From an uncultured Acetatifactor sp. (GTDB lineage Bacteria > Bacillota > Clostridia > Lachnospirales > Lachnospiraceae), in NCBI GenBank assembly GCA_910577185.1, contig CAJTLR010000014.1, forward strand, positions 1-55,856: 55,856 nucleotides of DNA. Reading direction: 5' to 3'. The notes under the pieces were generated by a model that saw only the letters and a list, made by a program, of their open reading frames with translations, was not told where the DNA came from and searched no databases. The position numbers and the translations under genes were made by a program. Within the stretch, counting starts at the first letter, position 1. Each line of letters opens with the position of its first letter. Positions 34,801 through 41,669 of the stretch are shown in pieces.

Positions 34801-35591
34801 CGGCGGTTCATGCCTGCGATGCCGCCCACTCCCGCTCCCTGGTCAGCCCGGATGGTACGCGCTTCCTTCCCGTCTTCCACAATGGCAAGCCAGCCATTGT
34901 TACAGCCAGCAATTCCTCCTACATACGCAATCTCCCCATTCCCGGCAGCCGATACACTGGCGCTGCTGAGATTGTCTTCCAGCATACCGCCCCGCATATT
35001 GTAACCTGCGATTCCGCCCACATAGCTTCTGCCCAGGACGCTCTTTCCCCCGGCGGTGGTGCAGCCCGCAATGGTACCGGGCGTATATTTTATCTCTTTT
35101 CCAGCATAATCCGTATACTGCTGTTTTGCGTTTTCCGTCTTCTGCCGGGATCCTACATTCAGCCCTGCAATTCCTCCGATATAATCCAGTTCCGAGCTTC
35201 CGAAATTGTCTTCCAGGGCGCAGGAGAACACGCCGCCCGCGTTAAAGCCCACAATTCCGCCCAGACCCACAAAGCCGTTCATACTGCCTTTGTTTACGCA
35301 GTGGTCAATGACCTGGTTCTGCAGGTTTGCGCTGATCATGCCGCCCACCATGTAGACTTTCAGATCCTCCAGCTCCGCTTCTTCCTCTTTCGTCAGCGTA
35401 ATCCCGCCCTCTTTTTCCAGATATTTCACCAGAGAGACACCCTCTGCCGCCCGGGAGGGCGAATCTTCGTCTGCCGAGGCCGCGGGTCTGGAAATACCGC
35501 CTATATTTTTACAGTTTACCAGATGCAGCCGGCTGCTTTGCTCACAATAGCCCACAATACCGCCTGCGTAAATGTAAGCCCGAATGGACAC
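28815..35591 (-). CDS. Giant GLUG-repeat pilin-adhesin, 3' (C-terminal) part after frameshift
   Basis: A 2,257-codon frame with no signal peptide or prepilin leader of its own. It begins IRAYIYAGGIVGYCEQSSRL, in the middle of a GLUG-type repeat. The first ~1,200 residues consist of repeats of the form GGI(V/A)G-x-N with short polar spacers (GGIVGFNAGG, GGIAGYNMRGG, GGIVGINQGT and many more), expected to form a beta-helix. The remaining ~1,000 residues look like several immunoglobulin/fibronectin-type domains, without an LPxTG motif. The nominal GTG start at 35591 has no well-spaced ribosome binding site. Removing one GT from the ATGTGTCC at 35586-35593 joins it in frame to the prepilin half upstream. 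It is probably one protein of about 3,470 residues interrupted here. Confidence 0.85.
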   Translation of the reverse strand: MSIRAYIYAGGIVGYCEQSSRLHLVNCKNIGGISRPAASADEDSPSRAAEGVSLVKYLEKEGGITLTKEEEAELEDLKVYMVGGMISANLQNQVIDHCVNKGSMNGFVGLGGIVGFNAGGVFSCALEDNFGSSELDYIGGIAGLNVGSRQKTENAKQQYTDYAGKEIKYTPGTIAGCTTAGGKSVLGRSYVGGIAGYNMRGGMLEDNLSSASVSAAGNGEIAYVGGIAGCNNGWLAIVEDGKEARTIRADQGAGVGGIAGMNRREGCIYVKTPDTGNGSGQKEELVVVGENVTVTGWLKVGGIVGINQGTLSAKDMGPDAPSFGNDDSLPWLTCQAKEVRAVSGYAGGIAGEADGSISRAGNRSLRVTADRGPAGGIVAVNGENITLSQCRNYGSVYADKGYAGGIAAENYGVIADCSVGFAAAAGGVDQQTLTISSKGVDAIGAVCAVNHGKGDKKDDDTTAAGNALLYASVPYTGVILSGNAEIAGGITGINRGILGKEGDADKTVVNHVPKIESTFSGRLTVGAAAGENRGMAQSSDGEGTILNVTVEGVAFNDFKNTAYLGGIVGRNRAWAEVALCSFSGRIAQSAGNAAAGDCYGGIAGENSGELKDCQIRSSVFDIRGGVYTATSISTAAEKEALSSHVGGICGKNERYVDESGTAVCGKIIGCVIEGSESEKTEIMVSNGMAGGIAGYNKGVIELSGDKDMVVTALLKSGMGSDGRISSAERIETAAAMLDKAGRKAQDAGYVTWRGENIELENLSYSGQGGGVNANRSMSMILSNNGNAGGITAYNAPSGSVDYCATGNWYLNNKSNAIGVGTGGIIGMNESEEDLSFLVNKAFVGRQISNVDTNRFAGGIIGNQNNTTKSEWKIENCANYGTVYCLNTHYSGGILGQWTGTGGTLERCYNYGNLQTTWEKGWLGAAGGIVAQLYHAYEGNHYNIVSCENYGNLYGKHGADREDGVIKGCANDSAGILGNITAYEAKNEAAAQRFTVQVLDCVNGSGVEIYSASMASGIVGFVSCDNANNAGQISKATKNIEIRIERCRNFAAVLEGGGGVSNRFSAGIFGDRYVGNETQTQNTVIKDCYSVNPQAGIDYPGYYYRTAGYPIISYRNGQSNAGAIAAGRNYFLENGSNAANSFVNNGKINDSSGGGNGVTLTAEDLTGKPLGRAGTNRAYKVQGTSGKYYVIVLNNGGTFEKCKIDANGRVLDGKNNVIGNVLFDTGNTDFSSLYNGQSGNSVMVRDSDFNSYVRESYHRIEGAENNKMPRPSVSLEQVSGSSQMTVRVAPGEGSDPFKYIATLYKGDKVIKENYTFYSETDTFEISPEDAEAAGAWKIELRAYSMYDSVEPSDLADSISDPIQESVLPNPDIRIELAADDSGKLSYLYQLQNLADYAGYESGTGMKMYDIVVKFMDATGQAGSEAEIRLGDNGEFSREQQASSLQQLIVQAVPKVGYENNLLPSAEVSVPVYLPGNDIQYCPSIPLKSGGNDKVSYELSGTSLSDARLTVTLDATGSGNVTTPPIYRVELIGTWTTGDTEVKEAVLAYQNILAAANGTASAVFDNLDQYDYIANAEDLQVRVWYAESGLGPVYTWHPVSVNEAGQPEGNANLSILTGVKEESNGGGTTLIPEWNYEYSVVLARKDDSFRNYVWTSQVGIFTWLAAPVLMPGKGEENFLEPEYPEPDKKLHYTFKWDQDAGPKKDGYMVSLAGIDRETGERVSLVTDAVILENTYSVPAEEWNYSQVELTVTSLGDASKGTIGLSSKGIYSVASRLPKPGQPVVTNTDVNEMTYRIEWNPVNPEEGCVSYQIYMQLYDKDGILKDPVEIGEPVAVADKQGNRYISSDINLEEYLDNVSEARRALIYVVAQADETKPQLGYVNSLPGITYELQIPARIQTPKVEWEYSWTYGKDASLSVEEFQQNGMTVKVEPDQNSIPPGGSTYLLTAWVVDGSEIEAVKTVIEAVNREGRLPDRDAVPGLQTVYPAADDGIAPTQMDVGANQIYSHSLNGLSAEYAGKYIFFCTRISSGNGSFSSGWVAGDLVRLPYVKLAEPAVTGDMRSRTVTMTTYTNPDLPEDSVEETWRANHIAFHWGAVEHADSYYMTVTPRPGSGNQTPTELKIVEETGADGETLPKVYVKAADGSWTELTGVTGEDGSLMFDFGYSYPISGKYEAGGIPVFYKGTLSAALEAQRDENGNYVYTLILPDVNDLVTAKDVVITGDNLRNTASVDIWADVKENDPNQGSESYVESERVQNVIGN

Positions 35592-38500
35592 ATATTATTG
35601 CTGTCCTCTTTCCAGGCAGCATCCCCATCTTCATTTTGGGCCTTCGTAAACTTTAAAGTATGTACATTAGCCGACTCCAGTGTCTCTTCCGGAATATTGT
35701 CCCCGTCCAGCCCGGGCAGGATGCTTTGATACCGGTCTAAATCCGCTTCCGGATTCTCCCCATACCACAGATAATCCAGTACGGACAAATTTTCACCTTC
35801 AACTATGGTCATTCCCGCATCCCTGGCCGCTGATTTCAGCTGTTCCTGGGTATATGTCCTGTGATATCCCATGACGCCGCCCACAAAGGCTTCGCCCTCA
35901 ACACTTCCCAGCACATTGTTGGTTTCCAGCTTACCTGCCGTCACATCACCGGGCAAGTCCACCACATTGGCTCCGATGACACCGCCCACAAACTGTTTTC
36001 CCTGCACGCTCTGGGGCTTGATAGCCAGCTTCTGTTCCAGTACCCCGGGCGAGGCATTCAGTCCGATACAGCCCCCTGCCGCATCCCCGAAAGCATAAAT
36101 CCTGCCACCGATGAGCGTATAATTTACATCCAGTTCTCCGTCCACATCATTGAACCCAATGACACCGCCCACATAATTCCCGCCCACGGCAATGCTGGCC
36201 ACGGATTTCACGGCAATCTGGCTATTCTTCCCGGTAAACTCAATTGTACCGTTGTTATAACCTACCAGACCTCCGGAGCAGTCCCCCATGGCCTGCCATA
36301 CTTTTACGATTGTGTTGAATATGGAATTATTGTAATCGGAAAGATAACTGGCACAGTCCTCCAGTTTTCCGTTTTTCCCGTTGTAGCCTACAATGCCGCC
36401 GATATACCGGTCATATCCTACCGCCGCACCGTTATTGATGCAGTTTTTCACAACCGTCTGGCTGGTTCCGTCATTTTTTCCCACAATGCCGCCCACACAG
36501 CGGTTCCCGATCACATATCCTTCGTTGGTGGTGACGGCAACTCCTGTCTCGTCACCCTTTATGGCCTCCGCAATATTGCTGGACAAGCCGCCCGCAATAC
36601 CTCCCACATAGTCTGAACCCAGAATATAGCCGCCCTTTTTCGTGCCGCACCCTGTGAGCAGGCTGTCGCTGCCATATCCCAGAACACCGCCCACATACCA
36701 GCCCTGGAGCTTATCCCTGTCTTCCGGCGTATAGGGATCATCCGTCCCGCGTCCGGAAGCGCTGACGGAATCCTTGATCCAGGTGTTCCGGCCGTATCCC
36801 AGGATACCGCCGAAGTATCTTCCCTCCAGGCTTAACTCCATGTGTTCCTTATTGCTGCCATCCGCCTCCGCTGTCCTGACGGCACAAAGCACCAGTCCCT
36901 CATTGCTACAGTCTTCCATGCTCACCGTTCTCTGGCTGGTTGCGGTTTTCACAAAATTTCCCGTAAAGTTCCCGCACACGCCGCCGGTAAACAGATTTCC
37001 TGTCACATCCGCCTTGTTTTCGCATCCGGCAATCTCCACCCCTTCGCCCGTCCAGGCATATCCGATGATACCGCCGATTCCGTAACGGTACTCCAGAGCG
37101 GCCGCTTCCACGGGATTCTGCTCCTCCCCGCCGTCCGTGTCGGCTTCCCTGGCCAGGGCATATGTACTGCCCTCCGGCAAAGAAACTTCATCCGGTGTGG
37201 GCAGGGATCCTGCCACCATACCTTCCGTCGTCACATCTTTTATGGAAATTATGGAAACGCCACTCTGGCCACTCTGGGCCGTCAGCTGCTTCAGACTGCC
37301 GTCAGCATCATTCTTATTTGCAAGCACGCCAATAAGACCGCCGATTCCTGCCGGTTTTTTATGGGCCTCCCCGGGTCTGTCCGCAAGATATACTTCCAGG
37401 GTCCTGGGAATCTCCCCTGTACTGCCGGATTTGCGTACCGATTTCACGGATACGCCTTCCACATTTCCTGCGTTCCTGCCCGCAAGCAGTCCCACACCAT
37501 ATAAATGGGCATAATTCTGTACCGGATTCGGATTGCCTTCCTGATCCGTTCCGGTTCCCTTTAACACCACTTTGGGATTCTGGAAAACGATATCCCTTAT
37601 GGTTCCTTCCGATTCACAGAATAATCCCAGATAAACAGAATAATGCCCCTCTGCCGTATCAGGATATAATTTCTCCATCCACTCATCATCTGCCACGGAA
37701 CCCGCGCCCAAGTGCAGATTGGAGATTTTTGTGCCGGCTCCCTCTTTCCTCAGCACATGTTTTTCGGCAAACAAAGGAATGGACGGAAAATCCAGTACCG
37801 GCTCCTCCCCCCGGGCAATTTCTTTCCATGACAAAACATAGCCCGTTTCCCCGGCCTCAGCGGAACTGACTACATCATAGACACCGCCACCAGACGCCGT
37901 CCAGTCCAGACTGCCTGCAAGGACAAATTCCGCAGCTTTGTCCTCCGCGTAATGACGGATATTGGAGAGATGGCGGAACCTGGTAATCCTGGCTTCCTGC
38001 ATGGTGACACCGTCATCGGCCGCTTTTTCCTCCACCTTCGCAAACAAAGTATTCTCTGTATTGGATTTCACGGGAGAACTGGGACTGTATTCCCTGATGT
38101 CGTCTCCCATTCCCCGGTAAGTGCACTGTGCTTCCACCACCGCATAGATATCCTGGGGCTCACACAGTGTACTCAGGGACGGAATCTGCTCTCCCAGTCT
38201 TGTAATGCTGGTATTGAATGATTTCTGTTCAGTATCGTCAGTGCCCTTCCTGGCCTGAAGCAGGGCATCAAGCCTGGCCGACATCATGCCGTCCAGCACC
38301 AGGGAAAATTTCCCTTCCTGGTAAACCAGCGGAAAACGCCAGTCCCCCTCCACAATATTCCCTGCCGCACTTGCAGCCGGATCCGGATAGGAAAGTTCCA
38401 GGGCCGCTGTCTTACCGCTGGCCCAGCCACGACTCGTCAGTTCATACAAGTCTACTTCCAGGGAAAAAAGTTTACGTTCTTCCTGAAGTGCCCCCCCGGG

Positions 38501-39232
38501 TTCCTGATAAAAGGTTATGGTGTAAGCCACATCCAGATTATCATGTCTGGAATTGCCCGACCAGTTCAGGGAAAGGGTTTCGCTGTTTACCAGATTGATG
38601 GATGTGATTTTCAGGGGAACGGGCTTGATATCCACCACATTTGTCACATCCTCCACGGAATAATATCCCAGAAGTACCTTTCTGCGTATTTCATAATCAC
38701 GCTGGTCTTCCCGGATCTCCACAATCCCGGTCTTGCCCTGGTCTGCCTCTTCAAGGCTGTATTTCAGGGCGCTGCATCTGGTCCCGTAAAACGCGGAATA
38801 CACCTGGCCCGTATCCACGTCAATCTCAATCACAATGGATGCGTTCAGGAAATCCCGGTCATAAGAAAGATTTTCCAGCAGTTCTTCCACCAGCTCCTGA
38901 GAGTCTGAAGGTACCTCCTGGCTTTTGTTCAGAGTGATGGCATAGATACGCCCATACCTGTCATCCCCTTCCCCAAAATCCTGGTTGGGCATTCCGAGAT
39001 GAACCACATCCTTCCGGAATTCCTCCCATTCCCCGCTTGTCCGGTACCAGGTCAGCGCCGATTCAGCCGCAAGATACACGGTCTTGGCATTGGATTCATT
39101 TTTACGGAATTCCGCTAATTTAAAATAATTCAGGGCGCTGGGGATGGCTACCGCCAGCAAAATAGCGATGATTGCCAGTACCACCACCAGCTCCGTCAAT
39201 GTAAATCCTTTTTTCCTGCTTTCTCTCATCAT
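35516..39232 (-). CDS. Giant GLUG-repeat prepilin, 5' (N-terminal) part
   Basis: A 1,238-residue prepilin. The leader MMRESRKKG is followed by FTLTELVVVLAIIAILLAVAI and NYFKLAEFRKNESNAKTVYLAAESAL, a complete type IV pilin N-terminus with Glu at +5. A domain of ~450 residues comes next, then many GLUG-like repeats (GGIIGYAW, GGILGYGR, GGVLGYGS, GGIAGGLS, GGIVGKND, GGIVGYNG). The last 24 residues after NNM (ending AAGCIW) are out of character and result from a frameshift. The frame -1 to it continues the repeat pattern for 2,257 more codons. It follows pilT by three bases. By structure it should be processed by PilD and sit in or at the tip of the pilus as an adhesin. Confidence 0.9.
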   Translation of the reverse strand: MMRESRKKGFTLTELVVVLAIIAILLAVAIPSALNYFKLAEFRKNESNAKTVYLAAESALTWYRTSGEWEEFRKDVVHLGMPNQDFGEGDDRYGRIYAITLNKSQEVPSDSQELVEELLENLSYDRDFLNASIVIEIDVDTGQVYSAFYGTRCSALKYSLEEADQGKTGIVEIREDQRDYEIRRKVLLGYYSVEDVTNVVDIKPVPLKITSINLVNSETLSLNWSGNSRHDNLDVAYTITFYQEPGGALQEERKLFSLEVDLYELTSRGWASGKTAALELSYPDPAASAAGNIVEGDWRFPLVYQEGKFSLVLDGMMSARLDALLQARKGTDDTEQKSFNTSITRLGEQIPSLSTLCEPQDIYAVVEAQCTYRGMGDDIREYSPSSPVKSNTENTLFAKVEEKAADDGVTMQEARITRFRHLSNIRHYAEDKAAEFVLAGSLDWTASGGGVYDVVSSAEAGETGYVLSWKEIARGEEPVLDFPSIPLFAEKHVLRKEGAGTKISNLHLGAGSVADDEWMEKLYPDTAEGHYSVYLGLFCESEGTIRDIVFQNPKVVLKGTGTDQEGNPNPVQNYAHLYGVGLLAGRNAGNVEGVSVKSVRKSGSTGEIPRTLEVYLADRPGEAHKKPAGIGGLIGVLANKNDADGSLKQLTAQSGQSGVSIISIKDVTTEGMVAGSLPTPDEVSLPEGSTYALAREADTDGGEEQNPVEAAALEYRYGIGGIIGYAWTGEGVEIAGCENKADVTGNLFTGGVCGNFTGNFVKTATSQRTVSMEDCSNEGLVLCAVRTAEADGSNKEHMELSLEGRYFGGILGYGRNTWIKDSVSASGRGTDDPYTPEDRDKLQGWYVGGVLGYGSDSLLTGCGTKKGGYILGSDYVGGIAGGLSSNIAEAIKGDETGVAVTTNEGYVIGNRCVGGIVGKNDGTSQTVVKNCINNGAAVGYDRYIGGIVGYNGKNGKLEDCASYLSDYNNSIFNTIVKVWQAMGDCSGGLVGYNNGTIEFTGKNSQIAVKSVASIAVGGNYVGGVIGFNDVDGELDVNYTLIGGRIYAFGDAAGGCIGLNASPGVLEQKLAIKPQSVQGKQFVGGVIGANVVDLPGDVTAGKLETNNVLGSVEGEAFVGGVMGYHRTYTQEQLKSAARDAGMTIVEGENLSVLDYLWYGENPEADLDRYQSILPGLDGDNIPEETLESANVHTLKFTKAQNEDGDAAWKEDSNNMCPFGLTFTQAVLWAIVSKAAGCIW

Positions 39233-39235
39233 TTT

Positions 39236-40318
39236 CTAAATCATACTCTCCATTGTCTCCGGATTCTGTGCAAATTCCACCGCCATCTGCCGTGAAATAC
39301 TGCCTGCCCGGGCCAGCTGTACAATCGCTTCGTCCATGGTGATCATCCCCTGGCGTCTCCCCGTCTGCATCATGCTGGGAATCTGATGGGTCTTTCCCTC
39401 CCTGATCAGGTTCCGTATGGCAGGATTGGCATGCAGCACCTCAAATGCCGCCACCCTGCCTTTTCCATCTGCCCTGGGAATCAGCTGCTGGGAAATCACG
39501 GCCTCCAGCACATTGGAAAGCTGCACCCGGATCTGCTGCTGTTGGTGGGGCGGAAATACGTCAATCACACGGTCCACCGTACTGGCCGCGCCTATGGTAT
39601 GTAATGTGGAAAGAACCAGATGCCCTGTCTCTGCCGCCGTCACTGCCACACTGATGGTCTCGTAATCCCGCATTTCCCCCACCAGTATCACATCCGGGTC
39701 CTCCCTTAAGGCCGCCCGGAGCGCATCCGCATAGCTTCTGGTATCCTGGCCGATCTCCCTCTGGTTTACCATGGACATCTTATGCCGGTGCAGATACTCT
39801 ATGGGGTCTTCCAGGGTAATCACATGGGCATCCCTGTATTCGTTGACTTTGTCGATAATGGCCGCAAGGGTGGTGGATTTGCCGCTTCCCGTGGGCCCCG
39901 TCACCAGCACCAGCCCTCTTTTGCGTCTGTATAAATCAATGATGGACGCCGGTACCCCCAGCTGTTCCGGGGACGGAATCCGGGACGACACCAGCCGCAG
40001 CGCCAGGGCTGTGGCTCCTCTCTGCCGAAAGGCATTGACACGGTACCGTCCTTCTCCCTTCAGGGAAAAAGACATGTCGTATTCACCCCGCTCCTCAAAA
40101 ACACGCAGCTGCTCTTCTTTCATGATTTCACGCAGGGCCGCCTGGGTGTCTGCCCCCGTCATCCTGTCGTCAGCATCCGAAAAGCCCGGTACGGTCACCA
40201 GACTTCCGTTTAAACGCATTTTCGGCGGCAGCCCTGTAGTGAGATGTACGTCACTGGCTCCCGCCTGCCCGGCCAAAGCCAGAATTTCTTCTATATGAAA
40301 TCTTCCTGTCTGGGACAT
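39236..40318 (-). CDS. pilT: Type IV pilus retraction ATPase PilT
   Basis: Hexameric ATPase driving pilus disassembly (twitching). N-terminal ASDVHLTTGLPPKMRLNG, Walker A GPTGSGKST, Asp box THITLEDPIEYLH-like segment (HVITLEDPIEYLH), Walker B DVILVGEMRD and His box GHLVLSTLHT. It also has the PilT-specific C-terminal AIRNLIREGKTHQI, which separates it from PilB. It lacks the zinc cysteines. The ATG at 40318 (MSQTGRFH) has GGAGG about six bases upstream; the frame is open to 40381 without such a site. First gene of the pilus locus, behind a predicted promoter. Confidence 0.95.
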   Translation of the reverse strand: MSQTGRFHIEEILALAGQAGASDVHLTTGLPPKMRLNGSLVTVPGFSDADDRMTGADTQAALREIMKEEQLRVFEERGEYDMSFSLKGEGRYRVNAFRQRGATALALRLVSSRIPSPEQLGVPASIIDLYRRKRGLVLVTGPTGSGKSTTLAAIIDKVNEYRDAHVITLEDPIEYLHRHKMSMVNQREIGQDTRSYADALRAALREDPDVILVGEMRDYETISVAVTAAETGHLVLSTLHTIGAASTVDRVIDVFPPHQQQQIRVQLSNVLEAVISQQLIPRADGKGRVAAFEVLHANPAIRNLIREGKTHQIPSMMQTGRRQGMITMDEAIVQLARAGSISRQMAVEFAQNPETMESMI

Positions 40319-40407
40319 AATATTCCTCCATTCTTGCTCAGTACGCGAATTTGGGCGTAAGCACAAATGATATAAGTCCATGGCTTCTCAGCTCTGGAAT
40401 TGTTCTT

Positions 40408-40416
40408 ATTTTATCA
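40408..40416 (-). promoter_or_regulatory. Predicted extended -10 promoter for the pilus operon
   Basis: TGATAAAAT on the minus strand (40416-40408) is an extended -10 of the TGn type. The matching -35 (TTTCGG after 17 bases) is poor, so the extended -10 would matter. It lies about 90 bases upstream of the chosen pilT start. The 324-bp gap between pilT and the divergent AraC gene holds this and the araC promoter. Confidence 0.45.
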
Positions 40417-40579
40417 AAAAAAAGAATTTTCCGAAAGTCATAGGGTATAATTCGCACTTTTTAAGGCACCATTTGACATTCGTCCTGTGAAGCCGGTCAA
40501 TTGCAGTCCCACTTTCCCTTTCCCCTATGCTTTCCACACCCATGAAAAACCCAAAAATACCCAAAATGAGGCGTGTACA

Positions 40580-40607
40580 TTGACTTTCTTCTGTCGGTTG
40601 CTATAAT
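40580..40607 (+). promoter_or_regulatory. Predicted sigma-A promoter of the araC-type gene
   Basis: TTGACT at 40580-40585, a 16-base spacer, and TATAAT at 40602-40607, about 35 bases before the ATG at 40643, with a GGGGA ribosome binding site between. Confidence 0.7.
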
Positions 40608-40642
40608 GGAGACAAACGAAAGCCCGGAAAGGGGAAGTATAT

Positions 40643-41536
40643 ATGCTTGATTACCGCATGGATCTTTTGCCCGGTTCTTATCACTATACCCCAACCCCCG
40701 ATGTGTCTGCCCAGTCATTTCCCTTTTACTGCACGGAATCCGGCAGGCTCATCAACGGGGATGCCTACTATACAAAAAGGGACAAATTCAGCCACTATCT
40801 GTTGATCGCCACGGATGGGGGCGCCGGCAAAATGAGCTGGAACGGGCAGAACTGTCTGCTGCAGAAAGGCAGCGCCGTTCTCATTGACTGCAATACTTAT
40901 CAGGAATACGCCGCCCTGCCCGGAGATCCCTGGAGTTTCTTCTACCTGCATTTCAATGCCCTTTCCATGGAGGGATACCGGAATATGCTCCTTTCCAGGC
41001 TTGTATCCGTGAAATTACGTTCTCCGGAGTACGTCTGGCAGTTAATCCAACAGATTTACCAGATGTCGCACCGTTCGGACATGCTTTCATATGCCAGCCA
41101 GAGTCATATCATATCCGGCCTGCTGACTGAATTGCTCTGTTCCCTGGCCAGTGACCACACGGCCTCCTCAAAACTCTGCCGCCAGGATGTCAATGCCCTG
41201 GCCGAATACATCCGCAGCAACTATACGGCGCCTTTATGTCTGGAAGATTTCTCCGAATTCCTGCATCTGTCCAGGCACCATCTGATCCGGATCTTTGAGA
41301 GGCAGACCGGCATGTCCCCTTATAAATACCTGCATATGTGCCGCGTGAACCGGGCACAGCAATTATTGACATCTTCGGATATGCCGGTATCCCAGATCGC
41401 CTACGCCGTGGGTTATAATGACCCTATTGTGCTGACGCGTCATTTCAAGTCTTTCCACAAAATATCCCCCGCCCAGTACCGGAAGGAATTCATAATGCTC
41501 CCCAGCGCCGATTCCCGCACGGATCCGGAACCGTGA
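40643..41536 (+). CDS. AraC-family transcriptional regulator
   Basis: One-component regulator of 297 residues. The N-terminal half has the cupin-like arabinose-binding pattern (LLIATDGGAGKMSWNGQNCLLQKGSAVLID). The C-terminal ~100 residues hold two helix-turn-helix motifs: SEFLHLSRHHLIRIFERQTG, then ISQIAYAVGYND-like (VSQIAYAVGYNDPIVLTRHFK). They end in the family signature FKSFHKISPAQYRKE. It precedes a sugar isomerase-like gene and a glycoside hydrolase on the same strand and probably senses their sugar. It is divergent from the pilus operon. No operator was identified. Confidence 0.92.
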   Translation: MLDYRMDLLPGSYHYTPTPDVSAQSFPFYCTESGRLINGDAYYTKRDKFSHYLLIATDGGAGKMSWNGQNCLLQKGSAVLIDCNTYQEYAALPGDPWSFFYLHFNALSMEGYRNMLLSRLVSVKLRSPEYVWQLIQQIYQMSHRSDMLSYASQSHIISGLLTELLCSLASDHTASSKLCRQDVNALAEYIRSNYTAPLCLEDFSEFLHLSRHHLIRIFERQTGMSPYKYLHMCRVNRAQQLLTSSDMPVSQIAYAVGYNDPIVLTRHFKSFHKISPAQYRKEFIMLPSADSRTDPEP

Positions 41537-41572
41537 GAGCAATTTTGTACTGGTAGAGAGCCATAACAGTCA

Positions 41573-41601
41573 TTGTCATTTCTCCTGTATTTCTATATGA
41601 T
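41573..41601 (+). promoter_or_regulatory. Predicted promoter of the isomerase-hydrolase pair
   Basis: TTGTCA (41573-41578), a 17-base spacer, and TATGAT (41596-41601), about 70 bases before the ATG at 41670. A separate promoter from araC fits control by that regulator. Confidence 0.6.
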
Positions 41602-41669
41602 CAAAATGTATCCTCCAAAGGATCACAAACGGCAGCTGTTTACCTCTGTTTCAAAAAAGGAGATTCCAC

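Noticed and set aside
35560..35600. Programmed -1 frameshift joining the two halves of the giant prepilin
   Set aside because: No X-XXY-YYZ heptamer is in frame near the junction; a simple GT duplication explains the split better.
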